Source: JAHEJB01 sp041748175 (lineage in GTDB: Bacteria; Bacteroidota; Rhodothermia; Rhodothermales; Rubricoccaceae). From it: DNA of 61,550 bases. This document shows positions 8,850 to 17,794 of the stretch, one piece after another. The translations under genes were made by a program, and so were the position numbers. Position 1 is the first letter of the stretch, and each line of letters begins with the position of its first letter. The stretch lies in assembly GCA_041748175.1 (NCBI GenBank), contig JBGTDU010000102.1:1-61550 (forward strand), given 5' to 3'. The notes below the pieces were generated by a model. It had not been told where the DNA came from. It saw only the letters and a program-made list of their open reading frames with translations, and did no database searches.

Positions 8850-9287
8850 ATGCGATTCGTCTTCCCGCTCGCCCTTTCGCTCGTCCTCTTCGCCGGTTGT
8901 GGAAATGACGATGCCGACCCTGCCGCCGCGCCTGCGCCAGACGAACAGATTGCCGAGGCCGCACCAACCTATTGCGAGGATGGCGACCTTGTGATTGTAG
9001 AAGAACAATTGGGTGACGGCGCTGAAGCTGTGCGCGAAAACATCGTCACCATCAACTACGAAGGTCGTTTTGAGAATGGCGAGGTCTTCGATGCAGGCGC
9101 AGGCGTTGAGCATCCGGTGGAAGGGTTTGTCCCCGGATTTCGCGATGGAATCGTGGGAATGAAGGTTGGCGGTCGGCGTCAACTCACCATTCCACCAACG
9201 TTGGGCTACGGGCCGAACGGCAGCGGACCCATTCCTCCGTGTGCAACGCTAGTCTTCGACGTCGAGCTGCTGGCAATTGCGCCGTAA
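8850..9287 (+). CDS. FKBP-type peptidyl-prolyl isomerase lipoprotein
   Basis: This is a 145-residue lipoprotein: signal peptide with lipobox LFAGC (Cys at about 17), an acidic/Ala-Pro linker, then one FKBP domain (VTINYEGRFENGEVFD, GFVPGFRDGIVGMKVGG, TIPPTLGYG, LVFDVELL). FKBPs catalyse cis-trans isomerisation of peptidyl-proline bonds. A periplasm-facing anchor suggests help with folding exported proteins. A second FKBP lipoprotein follows within eight bases, a likely two-gene operon and tandem duplication. Confidence 0.93.
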   Translation: MRFVFPLALSLVLFAGCGNDDADPAAAPAPDEQIAEAAPTYCEDGDLVIVEEQLGDGAEAVRENIVTINYEGRFENGEVFDAGAGVEHPVEGFVPGFRDGIVGMKVGGRRQLTIPPTLGYGPNGSGPIPPCATLVFDVELLAIAP

Positions 9288-9294
9288 AGCAAAC

Positions 9295-9702
9295 GTGAAA
9301 CTGTCCGGACGCGCCAAGCCGCATTTCCTCGCCATCGGAGCCCTCTTCTTCGTGCTCTGCTTTGCCGCGTGCGACAGCGATTCTTCCAGCTCGGGTGGAG
9401 CGATACAGACAACCGACCTGATAGTTGGGACAGGGGCAGAAGCCTTCGCCAACAGCAGCGTTACCGTGGATTATGTGGGTCGTCTGGAAAACGGCTCGAT
9501 CTTCGATGATGGGGCAAGCGCAACATTCAATCTCGCACAGGTGATCCCGGGCTTTCGCGATGGAATAGTTGGGATGCGCGAAGGTGGTCGGCGCGAGATC
9601 GTCATTCCGCCCGAGTTGGCTTATGGACCAGCCGGAATTCCGGGGACAATTCCCGGCAACGAGACACTGAGCTTCGATGTAACGCTCCTGGACGTCGAGT
9701 AA
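9295..9702 (+). CDS. Second FKBP-type peptidyl-prolyl isomerase lipoprotein
   Basis: This gene encodes 135 residues from the GTG at 9295; a TTG at 9277 is possible but would overlap the previous gene. The lipobox (FAAC) lies after a hydrophobic stretch and a Ser-rich linker follows. The single FKBP domain (VTVDYVGRLENGSIFDDG, QVIPGFRDGIVGMREGG, VIPPELAYG, LSFDVTLLDVE) is clearly paralogous to the neighbour, sharing the PGFRDGIVGM loop. It probably acts in periplasmic folding with its partner. Confidence 0.92.
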   Translation: MKLSGRAKPHFLAIGALFFVLCFAACDSDSSSSGGAIQTTDLIVGTGAEAFANSSVTVDYVGRLENGSIFDDGASATFNLAQVIPGFRDGIVGMREGGRREIVIPPELAYGPAGIPGTIPGNETLSFDVTLLDVE

Positions 9703-9720
9703 GGTGGATCCGCTTACGAT

Positions 9721-10074
9721 TCAGTCGTCTGACGGCGGAGTTTGGCGCTGCATTTTCGTTTTGCCACGATGTACTTTCGCCTCGAGGCGCTTTCGCTTCG
9801 AGGCTGCGGAAGGCTTCGTCGCGATGCGCCTTCTGACGGGTTTGTTAAGGGCTTCCAGCCTTTTCCTGAGTTCCGCCAGCGCCAACTGTTTGTTGCGGTA
9901 TTGGCTGCGGGAATCGCGGCTTGTCACAACGATGCCCGAGGGCACATGTGTGAGCCTCACGCCGCTCTCGACCTTGTTGGCGTGCTGACCGCCCGGGCCT
10001 CCCGAACGAAACGTGTCTACTTCGCATGCCGCCAGGAGCGCGTCGTCCTCATCGGGGATGGTTATGCCGGGCAC
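9721..10074 (-). CDS. GGQ-domain peptide chain release factor-like protein (ribosome rescue type)
   Basis: This is a 117-residue protein holding only the catalytic domain of class I release factors. The GGQ motif is at residues 26-31 (SGGPGGQHANKVES), followed by VRLTHVPSGIVV, SRSQYRNK and a basic Lys/Arg-rich tail (KRKRLEAKVHRGKTK). The codon-reading domain is absent. Such stand-alone proteins (ArfB/YaeJ and RF-H types) release peptides from stalled ribosomes, and the basic tail suits binding in the mRNA channel. It starts two bases after the OmpA gene stop, so it is probably co-transcribed with it. Confidence 0.85.
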   Translation of the reverse strand: MPGITIPDEDDALLAACEVDTFRSGGPGGQHANKVESGVRLTHVPSGIVVTSRDSRSQYRNKQLALAELRKRLEALNKPVRRRIATKPSAASKRKRLEAKVHRGKTKMQRQTPPSDD

Positions 10075-10076
10075 GA

Positions 10077-10706
10077 TCAGTCGGCCATCACCGCGATGCG
10101 GACGCGGCGATTTTCCTCTCGGCCCTCAGCGGTGTCGTTTGTGGCCATCGGATGGTACTGCGAGAGCCCGACAACCTCCATGCCGGTCCCGTCGAATTGG
10201 TGCGTCCACTGCAGGTGGCGCGCAACCATCGCCGCGCGCGCGGCGGACAATTCCCAGTTGCTCGGGTATTGCGCCTGAAGCGTCTCGCCGATCGGGTTGG
10301 AGTCCGTGTAGCCTTCAACGCGAATGGTCTTTCCCGGATAGTCGCTGCGCAGCCTTGCGGCCACTTCAACCAAACCGGCAATCCCGGCGGGCGTGAGAAG
10401 TGCACTCCCGCTCTCGAAAAAAATGTCGGTCGGCAGCATCGCTACGGTCTCACCGCGCTCACCAGACTGGCTGCTTTGCAGGCTGAGCGCCCGCTCCAGT
10501 TCCGCCACTCGTGCCTGACTGGCCTGGTATTCGGTGCGCGTGCGCTCGATCAACTCGTAAGCCGCGTCCAGGTCGCTTCGAAGCGACGCATTTTCGGCTC
10601 GAAGGCGGTCGAGCTCGCTCTGTTGTTCAGAAAGGCCTCGGCTGGAGGCGCAGCCGGAGGCGAGGAGAACGACTGCGGAAAGCGAGAGGATGAGGAGACG
10701 GTTCAT
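10077..10706 (-). CDS. OmpA-family lipoprotein with coiled coil
   Basis: This is a 209-residue protein. The start at 10706 gives a lipoprotein signal (LLASGC). A coiled coil with heptads (SELDRLRAENASLRSDLDAA) spans about residues 30-75, followed by an OmpA/MotB-like peptidoglycan-binding domain (FFESGSALLTPAG, IRVEGYTDSNPIG, NWELSAARA, NRRVRIAVM). The Asp and Arg that bind diaminopimelate are in place. It probably tethers the outer membrane to the cell wall. It lies between a secreted protease and the release-factor-like gene, all on the same strand. Confidence 0.9.
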   Translation of the reverse strand: MNRLLILSLSAVVLLASGCASSRGLSEQQSELDRLRAENASLRSDLDAAYELIERTRTEYQASQARVAELERALSLQSSQSGERGETVAMLPTDIFFESGSALLTPAGIAGLVEVAARLRSDYPGKTIRVEGYTDSNPIGETLQAQYPSNWELSAARAAMVARHLQWTHQFDGTGMEVVGLSQYHPMATNDTAEGREENRRVRIAVMAD

Positions 10707-10797
10707 GGAAATCGCGGTTGGGGGGACGAAGTTTGCACGCTTTGCGGCAAAGCTAATGGATCCGGGATCGGTTAGCCTTTCACACAATTTCCCAGCG

Positions 10798-11703
10798 TTA
10801 ACCTGGCCGTCCGTCGACGCGCGTCAGGCTGGAGTCTCCCCCCGCGAGGTGGTCCACAAGGCGAAATCCCGGATCACCGGCTGTCCAATTGTAGGCCAGG
10901 TCCACCGCGCAGGTAAACGTAGGGCGCACGCATGCCGTGCCGGTTCGGATAATCGCGCGCACGTATCGGCGCTGGTCGAAAACCGGCGAGCCGGACTGGC
11001 CGATCTCAATCTGGCCCTCGTCTATCGGGATTCGCCACATGGAGGGTGGGCTGCCCGGGGTGCAGATCGAGGTAATCTCGGAAGGAGCGTGACTGTAGAC
11101 GATGACGAGCGGAAGCCCTTTCGGGTATCCAAGAATCGTGGCGGTTTCCATGGACACCCCGTCCACCGCCCATCCGGCGTAATACGCATTGAAGGAAGCC
11201 GGGACGGATTGAGACATCCGCATGAGGATAAAGTCGTTGTTCGCGGAAAAGTCCGTTCCGAGAGTTGCAGCCACGATAGTTCCGCCCTGGATGCAACGGT
11301 TCGACTCCGTACATGGAGGCACGGTAGGCGAAATCGATCCATTGCACGAGGAGGATCGACGACCGAAATAAAACTTCCAGTGGGGGATGGTTTCACCGGG
11401 CGCTCGTCCCGAAGCGCAATGACGCGCGAGGAGGACAAGCGGCGCGCCATCGCCAGACGCGTTGTTAAGCAGCACGCCCGTGCAGCCTTGTTCGTCAGGA
11501 TCTTCCGAGCCGCGCACGTCGATAACCGCGTTGCCTTCCTCGAACCACGACGAATGGGCGGGGCAGTTTGCATCCAGTTGACATCCACCAAAAGGGGAAG
11601 GGTCCGGCAGATCCACCGTGGCGGAGTCGCTGCAACCAGCGAATGCGATGAATAAAGAAGCAGACAAACCGAAGACGCCGGGCTTCAGGAAATGGAAGAA
11701 CAT
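10798..11703 (-). CDS. Trypsin-like serine protease lipoprotein
   Basis: This is a 301-residue protein. The start at 11703 gives a signal with lipobox AFAGC. A chymotrypsin-fold triad is visible: His in LLARHCA, Asp in ANNDFILMRM, Ser in IGQSGSPVF. At least eight cysteines (CQLDANC, GCTG, RHCA, SSSCNG, TVPPCTESNRC, CTPGSP, CVRPTFTC) imply several disulfides. The arrangement resembles lysyl-endopeptidase-like secreted proteases. Cleavage specificity is not certain. It is separated by 155 bases from the antiporter gene upstream. Confidence 0.8.
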   Translation of the reverse strand: MFFHFLKPGVFGLSASLFIAFAGCSDSATVDLPDPSPFGGCQLDANCPAHSSWFEEGNAVIDVRGSEDPDEQGCTGVLLNNASGDGAPLVLLARHCASGRAPGETIPHWKFYFGRRSSSCNGSISPTVPPCTESNRCIQGGTIVAATLGTDFSANNDFILMRMSQSVPASFNAYYAGWAVDGVSMETATILGYPKGLPLVIVYSHAPSEITSICTPGSPPSMWRIPIDEGQIEIGQSGSPVFDQRRYVRAIIRTGTACVRPTFTCAVDLAYNWTAGDPGFRLVDHLAGGDSSLTRVDGRPG

Positions 11704-11858
11704 GGGCCTCCTAATTTGGACAACAATTCCTGACGGACTTTTGAAGCGAGTGGCCTTCGCCCCCCAGCCCAGGCGCCTCACCTGCGACCGCCTTCTTCAT
11801 TGTTGGAGGACTACGCCGCATGAAAGGGATTGTCTGCATTCGAGTCACGCGAGGTCAA

Positions 11859-14414
11859 TCACGTGTTATGGCTGGCCGGAAGGCCATCCCGGTACTTCGT
11901 GTACAACCGATGTATCCCGGCAGGATCTCCGATAATGGTTATGCGGTCGCCTTCATGCAAAACGGTGTCCGGGGTGGGCACGTCGATTTCATCGCCTTGC
12001 TGAATCAGGCCGATCGAATTGCCCAGCGGGAGATCAATCTCGGCAACACGCATCCCGATAAGACCCGCCGTGCTGTTTTCCGAACGGAGGCTGACAGAAA
12101 GGAAGCGATCATGGTGGAGCAGCGTCTCTTTCAATTCAAGTTCGTCAGCGGCGTCCTGCCATTCATCCAGAAAATCCTCTTGGTCGATACAGCCCGCGAT
12201 GTTGGCCAAAATGCGGAGGTGGAATTCCGGGTTCTCGTCGGGGCTGACAAGGAAAAAGAAAGCGTGCACCGGTTCGTCAAAGTCCGCGGCATCTGTCACG
12301 GTTTGGATTCCGCTACGGCTTCGCGCCAAAAGAAGTGCAGCCCGCTCGATCCCGCGAAGCCGGATGTGTGGAAGCGCTATCCCCGGTGCTATGGGCGCAG
12401 CGCCATAGCGTGAGCCTTCCTGAAGTGCGTGAGCAAGGTCGTCCACGTTGGTTGAGAGATCGCGGGCAAGCATTGCCGCCGCTTGGGCGACGAGCTTCTC
12501 GTAGGAGATGCTGCCGTCAAGGTCGATGACTTCCGCTGCGGCCACGAGCTGCTCGAAAGGCGCTTGACCGACCTGGACCGCGTCCTTTGCTTGCGAGGGT
12601 GCAAGAAAAACGAGGTGGTCGCCGCTTTGAGGTGTTAAGGTCTGATCATCGGCAAAAAGCCGAAGTTTGTCGGCGGTGACGAGTGCGAGGGGAACGATCT
12701 CGTTGGGGTAGCGCGCTAGCAGATCGGCGTAGGAAAAGTCGTCGGAAAGCTCAACGGTCTCTATTTCAGCGCCACGGTCGAACCGAATTGAGAGCGAAGC
12801 GAACGTGTTGTCCTTCCCGAAAGCCGTGCGCCCGCGCAGATGCAGGGCCAGCTCCTCAGATTCGGAACCCACGCGTCCCTGCTTCGCCATCAACTGGTAG
12901 ACCTCGGTGCTCTCGAATATCTCCGACAACCGAAGGGTGGCCAGCGAATTGACTTCGTCGTTGGACGTTAGCGCCAGGAGCTTCCCGATGCCGTTTAGAT
13001 TGAGATCGTCAATGGCATCTTCCGATAGTACGTTCACCCGCCGCGCAGGCAGGCCTTCATTCCGGGCGCGTTCGACGTTGGCCGCGTTTGAGTCGAGCAA
13101 AAGGACGTCAAACCCGGCATCCTTGATGGCTCGCCCAAGTTTTCTGGCCCAGGAGTGGCCTCCTATAAACAACACGCCTTGCGGATCGGGCTGTGCAAGA
13201 CCAAGCCATCGGGCTATTGGCGAAATGGTCAGGCCATAGACCGTCACCGTCCCTACGATTACGAGAAAGATTATCGGGACCATCCCTGCGGCATCCTCGG
13301 GAAAGTATTGCGCCAGCCGAAAACTGAACAGCGATGCAACGGCGGCAGCGACAATTCCTCGCGGCGCGAGCCAGCCCAGAAAGGCCTGCTCCTTCCACGT
13401 CAACGCCAGACCCCGCGTCGACAGGATTACGGCTATTGGCCGAATGACGAGCATCAGCACGCCGAGGAAAGCCACCGAGCCAACGGTAACGTAGGCGAGC
13501 GCCGAGAGCTCAAGTCGCGCACTAAGAATGATGAAGAGAAACGATATGAGCAGGACGCGGAGGTCCTCCTTGAATTCGACAATCTTGTGGATCGACACGT
13601 AGCGCTGGTTCGCCATGAAAATCCCCAGGAGCGTCGTAGACAAAAGCCCCGATTCTTCCTGCAGCGCGTTAGAGAGTGCAAACACCGCGACGACTGTCAT
13701 CAGCGCAATCGGGTTCTGGAGCGCGTCGGGGAGGAGCCTTTGGCGAATGAGCGCGATCAGAAATAGCGCGCCTACAATGCTGATACCAAGGCCAACGACG
13801 ATTTCCAGAAGGAGTCCTTCCAGCAGTGGGCCGACCACCGCGCTGAAGCCCTCCGCCGGATGGCCTGAGATGGACGGTTCGTTAATCAGGATGACAGCTT
13901 CAAGGACCAGTACCGCCAGAATGGCCCCGATGGGGTCGATAGTGATGCCTTCCCATTTCGCAATGGTGCCGACCCGGCCGCGAGGCCGCACGTGCCGGAG
14001 CAGCGGAATTACAACCGTCGGCCCCGTGACCGTAAGGATGGCTCCCATCACGACCGAAACCGGCCATCCAAACCCAACCAGGAAGTGCACGCCAATGGCT
14101 GCCAGGACGCCTGTAACGACGACGCCGATGGTGATCAGATTGCGCACGACATGTCCCACCTCGCGCAATTCGTTGAGCCGAAGACTCAGCCCACCCTCAA
14201 ACAAAATGATACCGACAGACAGCGAAACGAACGGAAAGAGCCAGTTTCCCTGAAGGGTCTGAGGGTCGATGAAGCCGGTGACCGGGCCAGCGAGGAATCC
14301 GCAAACGAGCAGCAACAGGATGCTCGGCAGGCGAAAGCGCCAGGCCAACCATTGAGCGCCGACGCCGAGAACTACGACAACGGCAATTGCGATAAGAAGG
14401 GATTCGGGCGACAT
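11859..14414 (-). CDS. Cation:proton antiporter fused to TrkA and PTS EIIA-like domains
   Basis: This is an 851-residue multidomain protein. Residues 1 to about 400 form a CPA1/NhaP-type Na+(K+)/H+ exchanger with about 12 membrane segments (GIILFEGGLSLRL, ILTVTGPTVVIPLL, DPIGAILAVL). A TrkA-N Rossmann domain follows (VLFIGGHSWARKLGRAI, then LLLDSNAANVERA). Near residues 640-770 lies a PTS EIIA type-2-like domain with the phosphorylatable histidine in APGIALPHIRL. The C-terminus is a TrkA-C domain (LIGMRVAEIDLPLGNSIGLI, EGDRITIIGDP). It exports cations in exchange for protons at the inner membrane, likely gated by nucleotides and perhaps by phosphorelay. The combination is known in antiporters but is not common. 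Confidence 0.9.
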   Translation of the reverse strand: MSPESLLIAIAVVVVLGVGAQWLAWRFRLPSILLLLVCGFLAGPVTGFIDPQTLQGNWLFPFVSLSVGIILFEGGLSLRLNELREVGHVVRNLITIGVVVTGVLAAIGVHFLVGFGWPVSVVMGAILTVTGPTVVIPLLRHVRPRGRVGTIAKWEGITIDPIGAILAVLVLEAVILINEPSISGHPAEGFSAVVGPLLEGLLLEIVVGLGISIVGALFLIALIRQRLLPDALQNPIALMTVVAVFALSNALQEESGLLSTTLLGIFMANQRYVSIHKIVEFKEDLRVLLISFLFIILSARLELSALAYVTVGSVAFLGVLMLVIRPIAVILSTRGLALTWKEQAFLGWLAPRGIVAAAVASLFSFRLAQYFPEDAAGMVPIIFLVIVGTVTVYGLTISPIARWLGLAQPDPQGVLFIGGHSWARKLGRAIKDAGFDVLLLDSNAANVERARNEGLPARRVNVLSEDAIDDLNLNGIGKLLALTSNDEVNSLATLRLSEIFESTEVYQLMAKQGRVGSESEELALHLRGRTAFGKDNTFASLSIRFDRGAEIETVELSDDFSYADLLARYPNEIVPLALVTADKLRLFADDQTLTPQSGDHLVFLAPSQAKDAVQVGQAPFEQLVAAAEVIDLDGSISYEKLVAQAAAMLARDLSTNVDDLAHALQEGSRYGAAPIAPGIALPHIRLRGIERAALLLARSRSGIQTVTDAADFDEPVHAFFFLVSPDENPEFHLRILANIAGCIDQEDFLDEWQDAADELELKETLLHHDRFLSVSLRSENSTAGLIGMRVAEIDLPLGNSIGLIQQGDEIDVPTPDTVLHEGDRITIIGDPAGIHRLYTKYRDGLPASHNT

Positions 14415-14526
14415 GGAGGGTGAAAGGGGGGCGAGAAGGTACGGCCCGACACTTTGCGCTTGCGAGGTGTCGGACCTACACGAAGTTGCGATCTTGGTTC
14501 ACGCTTTGCACCGCGACAGCCAAACC

Positions 14527-15369
14527 ATGCGCCGTCTTTATCTCGTTCTTCTCGGCTTCGTTCCGCTAACACCGTTGGTCGGGGCAGGATGCGGTCCCAG
14601 CCAAGCCAGCGGACCGATGGAAGTCGAGGCCATCGACTCCGTGGCGGTGGCAGTGGAGGAGGACCTCGTGATTCACGGCGACACGCTACCAGAGTCATTT
14701 TCCTACGTGCGGGATGTTGCGCCGAGCATCATTCAGGAGATGCGCTACACGACGGCGTTCAACTTCGTGGGTGAGAGAATTGATGGCTACGAGGCTAGCG
14801 AATGCATTTTGACGACGCGAGCCGCAATGGCTCTGGCCGATGCGCAGGAAGAATTGGAAGCCGACGGCTATTCCTTAAAGGTGTACGACTGCTATCGCCC
14901 GCAGCGTGCGGTCGACCATTTCGTTCGTTGGGCAAACGGCGACAGTGAAGCGATGAAGCAGGCTTTCTATCCCGAGGAACCGAAGGGCTCGTTGTTCTCT
15001 CGGGGCTACATCGCACGTCGGAGCGGGCACAGCCGCGGCTCGACGCTCGACCTGACACTTGTTCGATTGCCATACGAACAACCCGGGCCATACCCTGACC
15101 TAGTTGATGGACCGCTTCCCCGCTGCGACCGTCCACTCGGCGAACGCTACTCCGAAGGCGACCTCGACATGGGCACGGCCTACGATTGCCTGAGTCCGCT
15201 CTCGGCAACACTGAGCGCCGGCGTCAGCCAGGAAGCGAGGGGCAACAGACTTCTACTAAGCGACGCAATGAATCGCCACGGCTTCCGCAACTACAGCAAG
15301 GAATGGTGGCACTACACCCTGCGGAACGAGCCGTTCGGACGGACCTATCACGACTTTCCGGTGCGATGA
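14527..15369 (+). CDS. VanX-like D-Ala-D-Ala dipeptidase, lipoprotein
   Basis: This is a 280-residue protein. The start at 14527 gives a hydrophobic signal ending in VGAGC, a lipobox. The VanX/peptidase M15D zinc motifs are present: SGHSRGSTLDLTL (SxHxxGxxxD) near residues 175-187 and EWWHYTL near 262-268. KVYDCYRPQRAVDHFV is the usual upstream Arg-containing strand. The enzyme hydrolyses D-alanyl-D-alanine from cell-wall turnover or resistance pathways. Its ATGA overlap with the hexosaminidase gene makes a turnover/salvage role more likely than vancomycin resistance. Confidence 0.9.
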   Translation: MRRLYLVLLGFVPLTPLVGAGCGPSQASGPMEVEAIDSVAVAVEEDLVIHGDTLPESFSYVRDVAPSIIQEMRYTTAFNFVGERIDGYEASECILTTRAAMALADAQEELEADGYSLKVYDCYRPQRAVDHFVRWANGDSEAMKQAFYPEEPKGSLFSRGYIARRSGHSRGSTLDLTLVRLPYEQPGPYPDLVDGPLPRCDRPLGERYSEGDLDMGTAYDCLSPLSATLSAGVSQEARGNRLLLSDAMNRHGFRNYSKEWWHYTLRNEPFGRTYHDFPVR

Positions 15370-17627
15370 AGATCGTATGTCTCGTGTTGCTGGTGACGTG
15401 TTGGGTTCTCGCACCTAGCGCGCAGGAAACTACAAGCCTCGACCTGGTTCCGCGCCCGCAGGTCGTTCAGTTTGTTGAAGGTGCTTTCGAACTCTCGGAT
15501 CCCGTCTTTATCGTTACGGCCCAGGATGATGAGCGATTGAGGGAGATTGCTGTTTTCTTCGCTGAAATCATCCGTAGAAGAACGGGTTTCGCGGTTCACG
15601 TCCGCACAGAGCATCCGGGTGCTCCTGCCATCGTCCTCTCGAACGAGTTGGAAAGATCCAATTCAGAGGATTATCAGCTGAGGGTATCGCAATACGGAAT
15701 TGCCATCGTAGGCGTGACATCAGGAGGCGTGCTCTGGGGCATTCAAACGCTGCGGCAGCTTCTTCCTCCCGCATTCGAGGATCTAAACGGAGAACGCCCG
15801 GAGACCTGGCAGATTCCAGCCGTCATGATCAACGACGAACCCCGGTTCCGCTGGCGCGGCAGCCTGATGGACGTGAGTCGCCACTTCTTCCCCGTCGAGT
15901 TCGTCAAGCGCTACATCGACCTGCTCTCGCGATTCAAGATGAACGTGCTGCACTGGCATCTCACGGAGGACCAGGCGTGGCGGCTGGAAATCGACCAGTA
16001 CCCGCTTCTCACAGAAGTCGGCGCATGGCGAACGGAGACGGATGGCTCGCGTTATGGCGGTTTTTACACGAAGGAGGAAGTCCGCGAGATCATTGAATAC
16101 GCACGCGTTCGTGGCGTGATGGTCGTCCCCGAAATCGAAATGCCGGGTCATGCAACGGCGGCACTCGTGGCCTATCCGGAATTGGCGTGCTCAGATCCTC
16201 CCGATGCTGTCCCCAACGACTGGGGCGTCTTCCCGGACATCTTCTGCGCGGGCAAGCCGACGACGTTCACCTTCCTGGAAAACGTGCTGGATGAAGTCGC
16301 CGAGCTGTTTCCGTCGCCCTACATCCACATCGGCGGCGACGAGGTACCGAAGGATCGCTGGCGTGAATGTGAGCCGTGCCAAGAGATCATCGAACGAGAA
16401 GGACTCGGCGACGAGGACGGACTGCAAGCGTGGTTCATCCAGCGTATTGGCGAACATCTGGCAAGTCGTGGCAAGACGCTGATCGGCTGGGATGAGATTC
16501 TGGATGGTGGCGGTGTGCCCGGCTCGGTTGTTCAGGTCTGGCGGAATCAGGACACTGTGCGCGAGGCCATCCAGCAGGGGCACGATGTGATTGTGTCGCC
16601 GACTAGTCATGCGTATTTCGACTACAGTCCGGCTGCGTTGTCGCTGGAGCAGGCTTACTCCTTCGACCCCGCCCAGGGCCTTTCTGCAGAGGAGGTGCAA
16701 CACGTTCTCGGTGGTGAGGCCAATCTCTGGAGCGAATACATCACCGAGGCAAACTTTGATTTGCAGGCGTTTCCACGGTTGCTGGCGATGGCGGAAGTGC
16801 TGTGGGTGGGAGGAGGAAACTTTGACAACTTCAAATCGCGGTTGGAGAACGATACCTATCCCAGACTCCGAGCGATGGGCGTGGGCATCGGGCCGGAAGA
16901 CAGCGACATTGTCCGGCTAAACATCGGCACGGATGAAGTGACTGGCCAGCCTCGCGTTCATGTGGAGACCTCGGTCGAAGGGCTGGATGTTCGCTACACG
17001 ACAGACAGCACGTCGCCGACCGCTTCCTCACCACTCGTTACAGATTCAACCTCGTTCGTAGAAGGCGATCGTGCGGTTCTCGGCGTGTTTGCCGGCGAAG
17101 AGCCACTGCCCATCCGCCGCGAGTTCTCGGTGGTTGATCACTTGGCGCGCGGCAAGCCCATCACCTTCGAGCATTCGCCCGACAGCCGCTACCCCGGCTC
17201 GAGTCCTTCCGCATTAACCGATGGCCTCCTCGGCTCCTCCGACCACCGCGATGGCCTATCACAAGGATGGTGGGAGCACGATATGGTGGCGACGATAGAT
17301 TTGGGGGAGGAACGGGAGATCTCCGTTGTATATATGACCTTTCTCCAAAATCTTAGAGCGTGGATCGCAGCGCCCCATACCGTCATCGTGGACGTGTCGC
17401 TTGACGGTCGAAACTGGCAGCCAACTTCAAAGCCAATCGAAGAAATCACGTATTGGGTCAATGGCAACGAAGTCACACCACAAGACAGGATTCTTTGGGG
17501 AATCGGTCGGTTCAGCGAAGTTGCGCGCTACCTCCGCATCACCACTAGACAAGCCCAACTCCCCGGCGACCACCCCGGCGCAGGCCATGCCGCGTGGCTA
17601 TTCGCGGATGAGATCGTGGTGCGGTAG
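15366..17627 (+). CDS. GH20 beta-N-acetylhexosaminidase with C-terminal F5/8-type domain
   Basis: This is a 753-residue secreted enzyme. The ATG at 15366 overlaps the upstream stop and gives a signal peptide ending APSAQ. An N-terminal GH20b domain (about 25-155) precedes the TIM barrel (about 160-500) with HWHLTEDQAWRLEI, VPEIEMPGHATAAL and the catalytic Asp-Glu at 325-326 (HIGGDEVPK). The C-terminal 160 residues (DLGEEREISVVYMTFLQ, VSLDGRNW, ARYLRITT) look like an F5/8 discoidin-type carbohydrate-binding module. It removes terminal GlcNAc/GalNAc from glycans such as chitin oligomers or peptidoglycan fragments. It leads into a sugar permease and ROK kinase. Confidence 0.93.
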   Translation: MKIVCLVLLVTCWVLAPSAQETTSLDLVPRPQVVQFVEGAFELSDPVFIVTAQDDERLREIAVFFAEIIRRRTGFAVHVRTEHPGAPAIVLSNELERSNSEDYQLRVSQYGIAIVGVTSGGVLWGIQTLRQLLPPAFEDLNGERPETWQIPAVMINDEPRFRWRGSLMDVSRHFFPVEFVKRYIDLLSRFKMNVLHWHLTEDQAWRLEIDQYPLLTEVGAWRTETDGSRYGGFYTKEEVREIIEYARVRGVMVVPEIEMPGHATAALVAYPELACSDPPDAVPNDWGVFPDIFCAGKPTTFTFLENVLDEVAELFPSPYIHIGGDEVPKDRWRECEPCQEIIEREGLGDEDGLQAWFIQRIGEHLASRGKTLIGWDEILDGGGVPGSVVQVWRNQDTVREAIQQGHDVIVSPTSHAYFDYSPAALSLEQAYSFDPAQGLSAEEVQHVLGGEANLWSEYITEANFDLQAFPRLLAMAEVLWVGGGNFDNFKSRLENDTYPRLRAMGVGIGPEDSDIVRLNIGTDEVTGQPRVHVETSVEGLDVRYTTDSTSPTASSPLVTDSTSFVEGDRAVLGVFAGEEPLPIRREFSVVDHLARGKPITFEHSPDSRYPGSSPSALTDGLLGSSDHRDGLSQGWWEHDMVATIDLGEEREISVVYMTFLQNLRAWIAAPHTVIVDVSLDGRNWQPTSKPIEEITYWVNGNEVTPQDRILWGIGRFSEVARYLRITTRQAQLPGDHPGAGHAAWLFADEIVVR

Positions 17628-17629
17628 CA

Positions 17630-17694
17630 GCGAAACTCCTCCCTTTTCAAGGGAGGTGCCGATCCCGACTTGTCGGGAGAGGCGGAGGGTTCGC
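17630..17694. repeat. Branched palindromic element, copy 1
   Basis: An outer interrupted stem, GCGAA plus CTCC (17630-17639) against GGAG plus TTCGC (17684-17694), encloses two hairpins. The first is TCCCTT/AAGGGA (17640-17654). The second is GCC-x2-TCCCGAC with GTCGGGA-x2-GGC (17658-17683). It starts three bases after the hexosaminidase stop. It could end transcription, but its layout recurs nearby, so it is called a repeat. Confidence 0.7.
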
Positions 17695-17751
17695 CACGGA
17701 ATTGGGACGCGGTGTCTAAACAATTCGGTGCGCGACCCCGTCGTCTTTCAC

Positions 17752-17794
17752 GCCGCATGGCTCTTCGCGGATGAGATTGTGGTGCGATATCCGT
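17752..17794 (+). pseudogene. Duplicated remnant of the hexosaminidase 3' end
   Basis: Bases 17752-17794 are a diverged direct copy of about 40 bases at the 3' end of the GH20 gene. Translated, the copy reads HAAWLFADEIVVRY, against HAAWLFADEIVVR before the real stop. The copy has lost the stop and no gene body precedes it. It and the palindromic element after it together form a duplicated block of about 100 bases. This is a gene fragment left by a local duplication or by loss of a second paralogue. Confidence 0.65.

Noticed and set aside
10026..10775. 249-codon frame antisense to the OmpA gene
   Set aside because: The OmpA frame has a lipobox, a coiled coil and a full peptidoglycan-binding domain. 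The antisense product has nothing comparable.
14527..15369. Vancomycin-resistance locus
   Set aside because: VanX-like enzyme only; no vanA/vanH ligase or reductase genes, and the context is sugar salvage.
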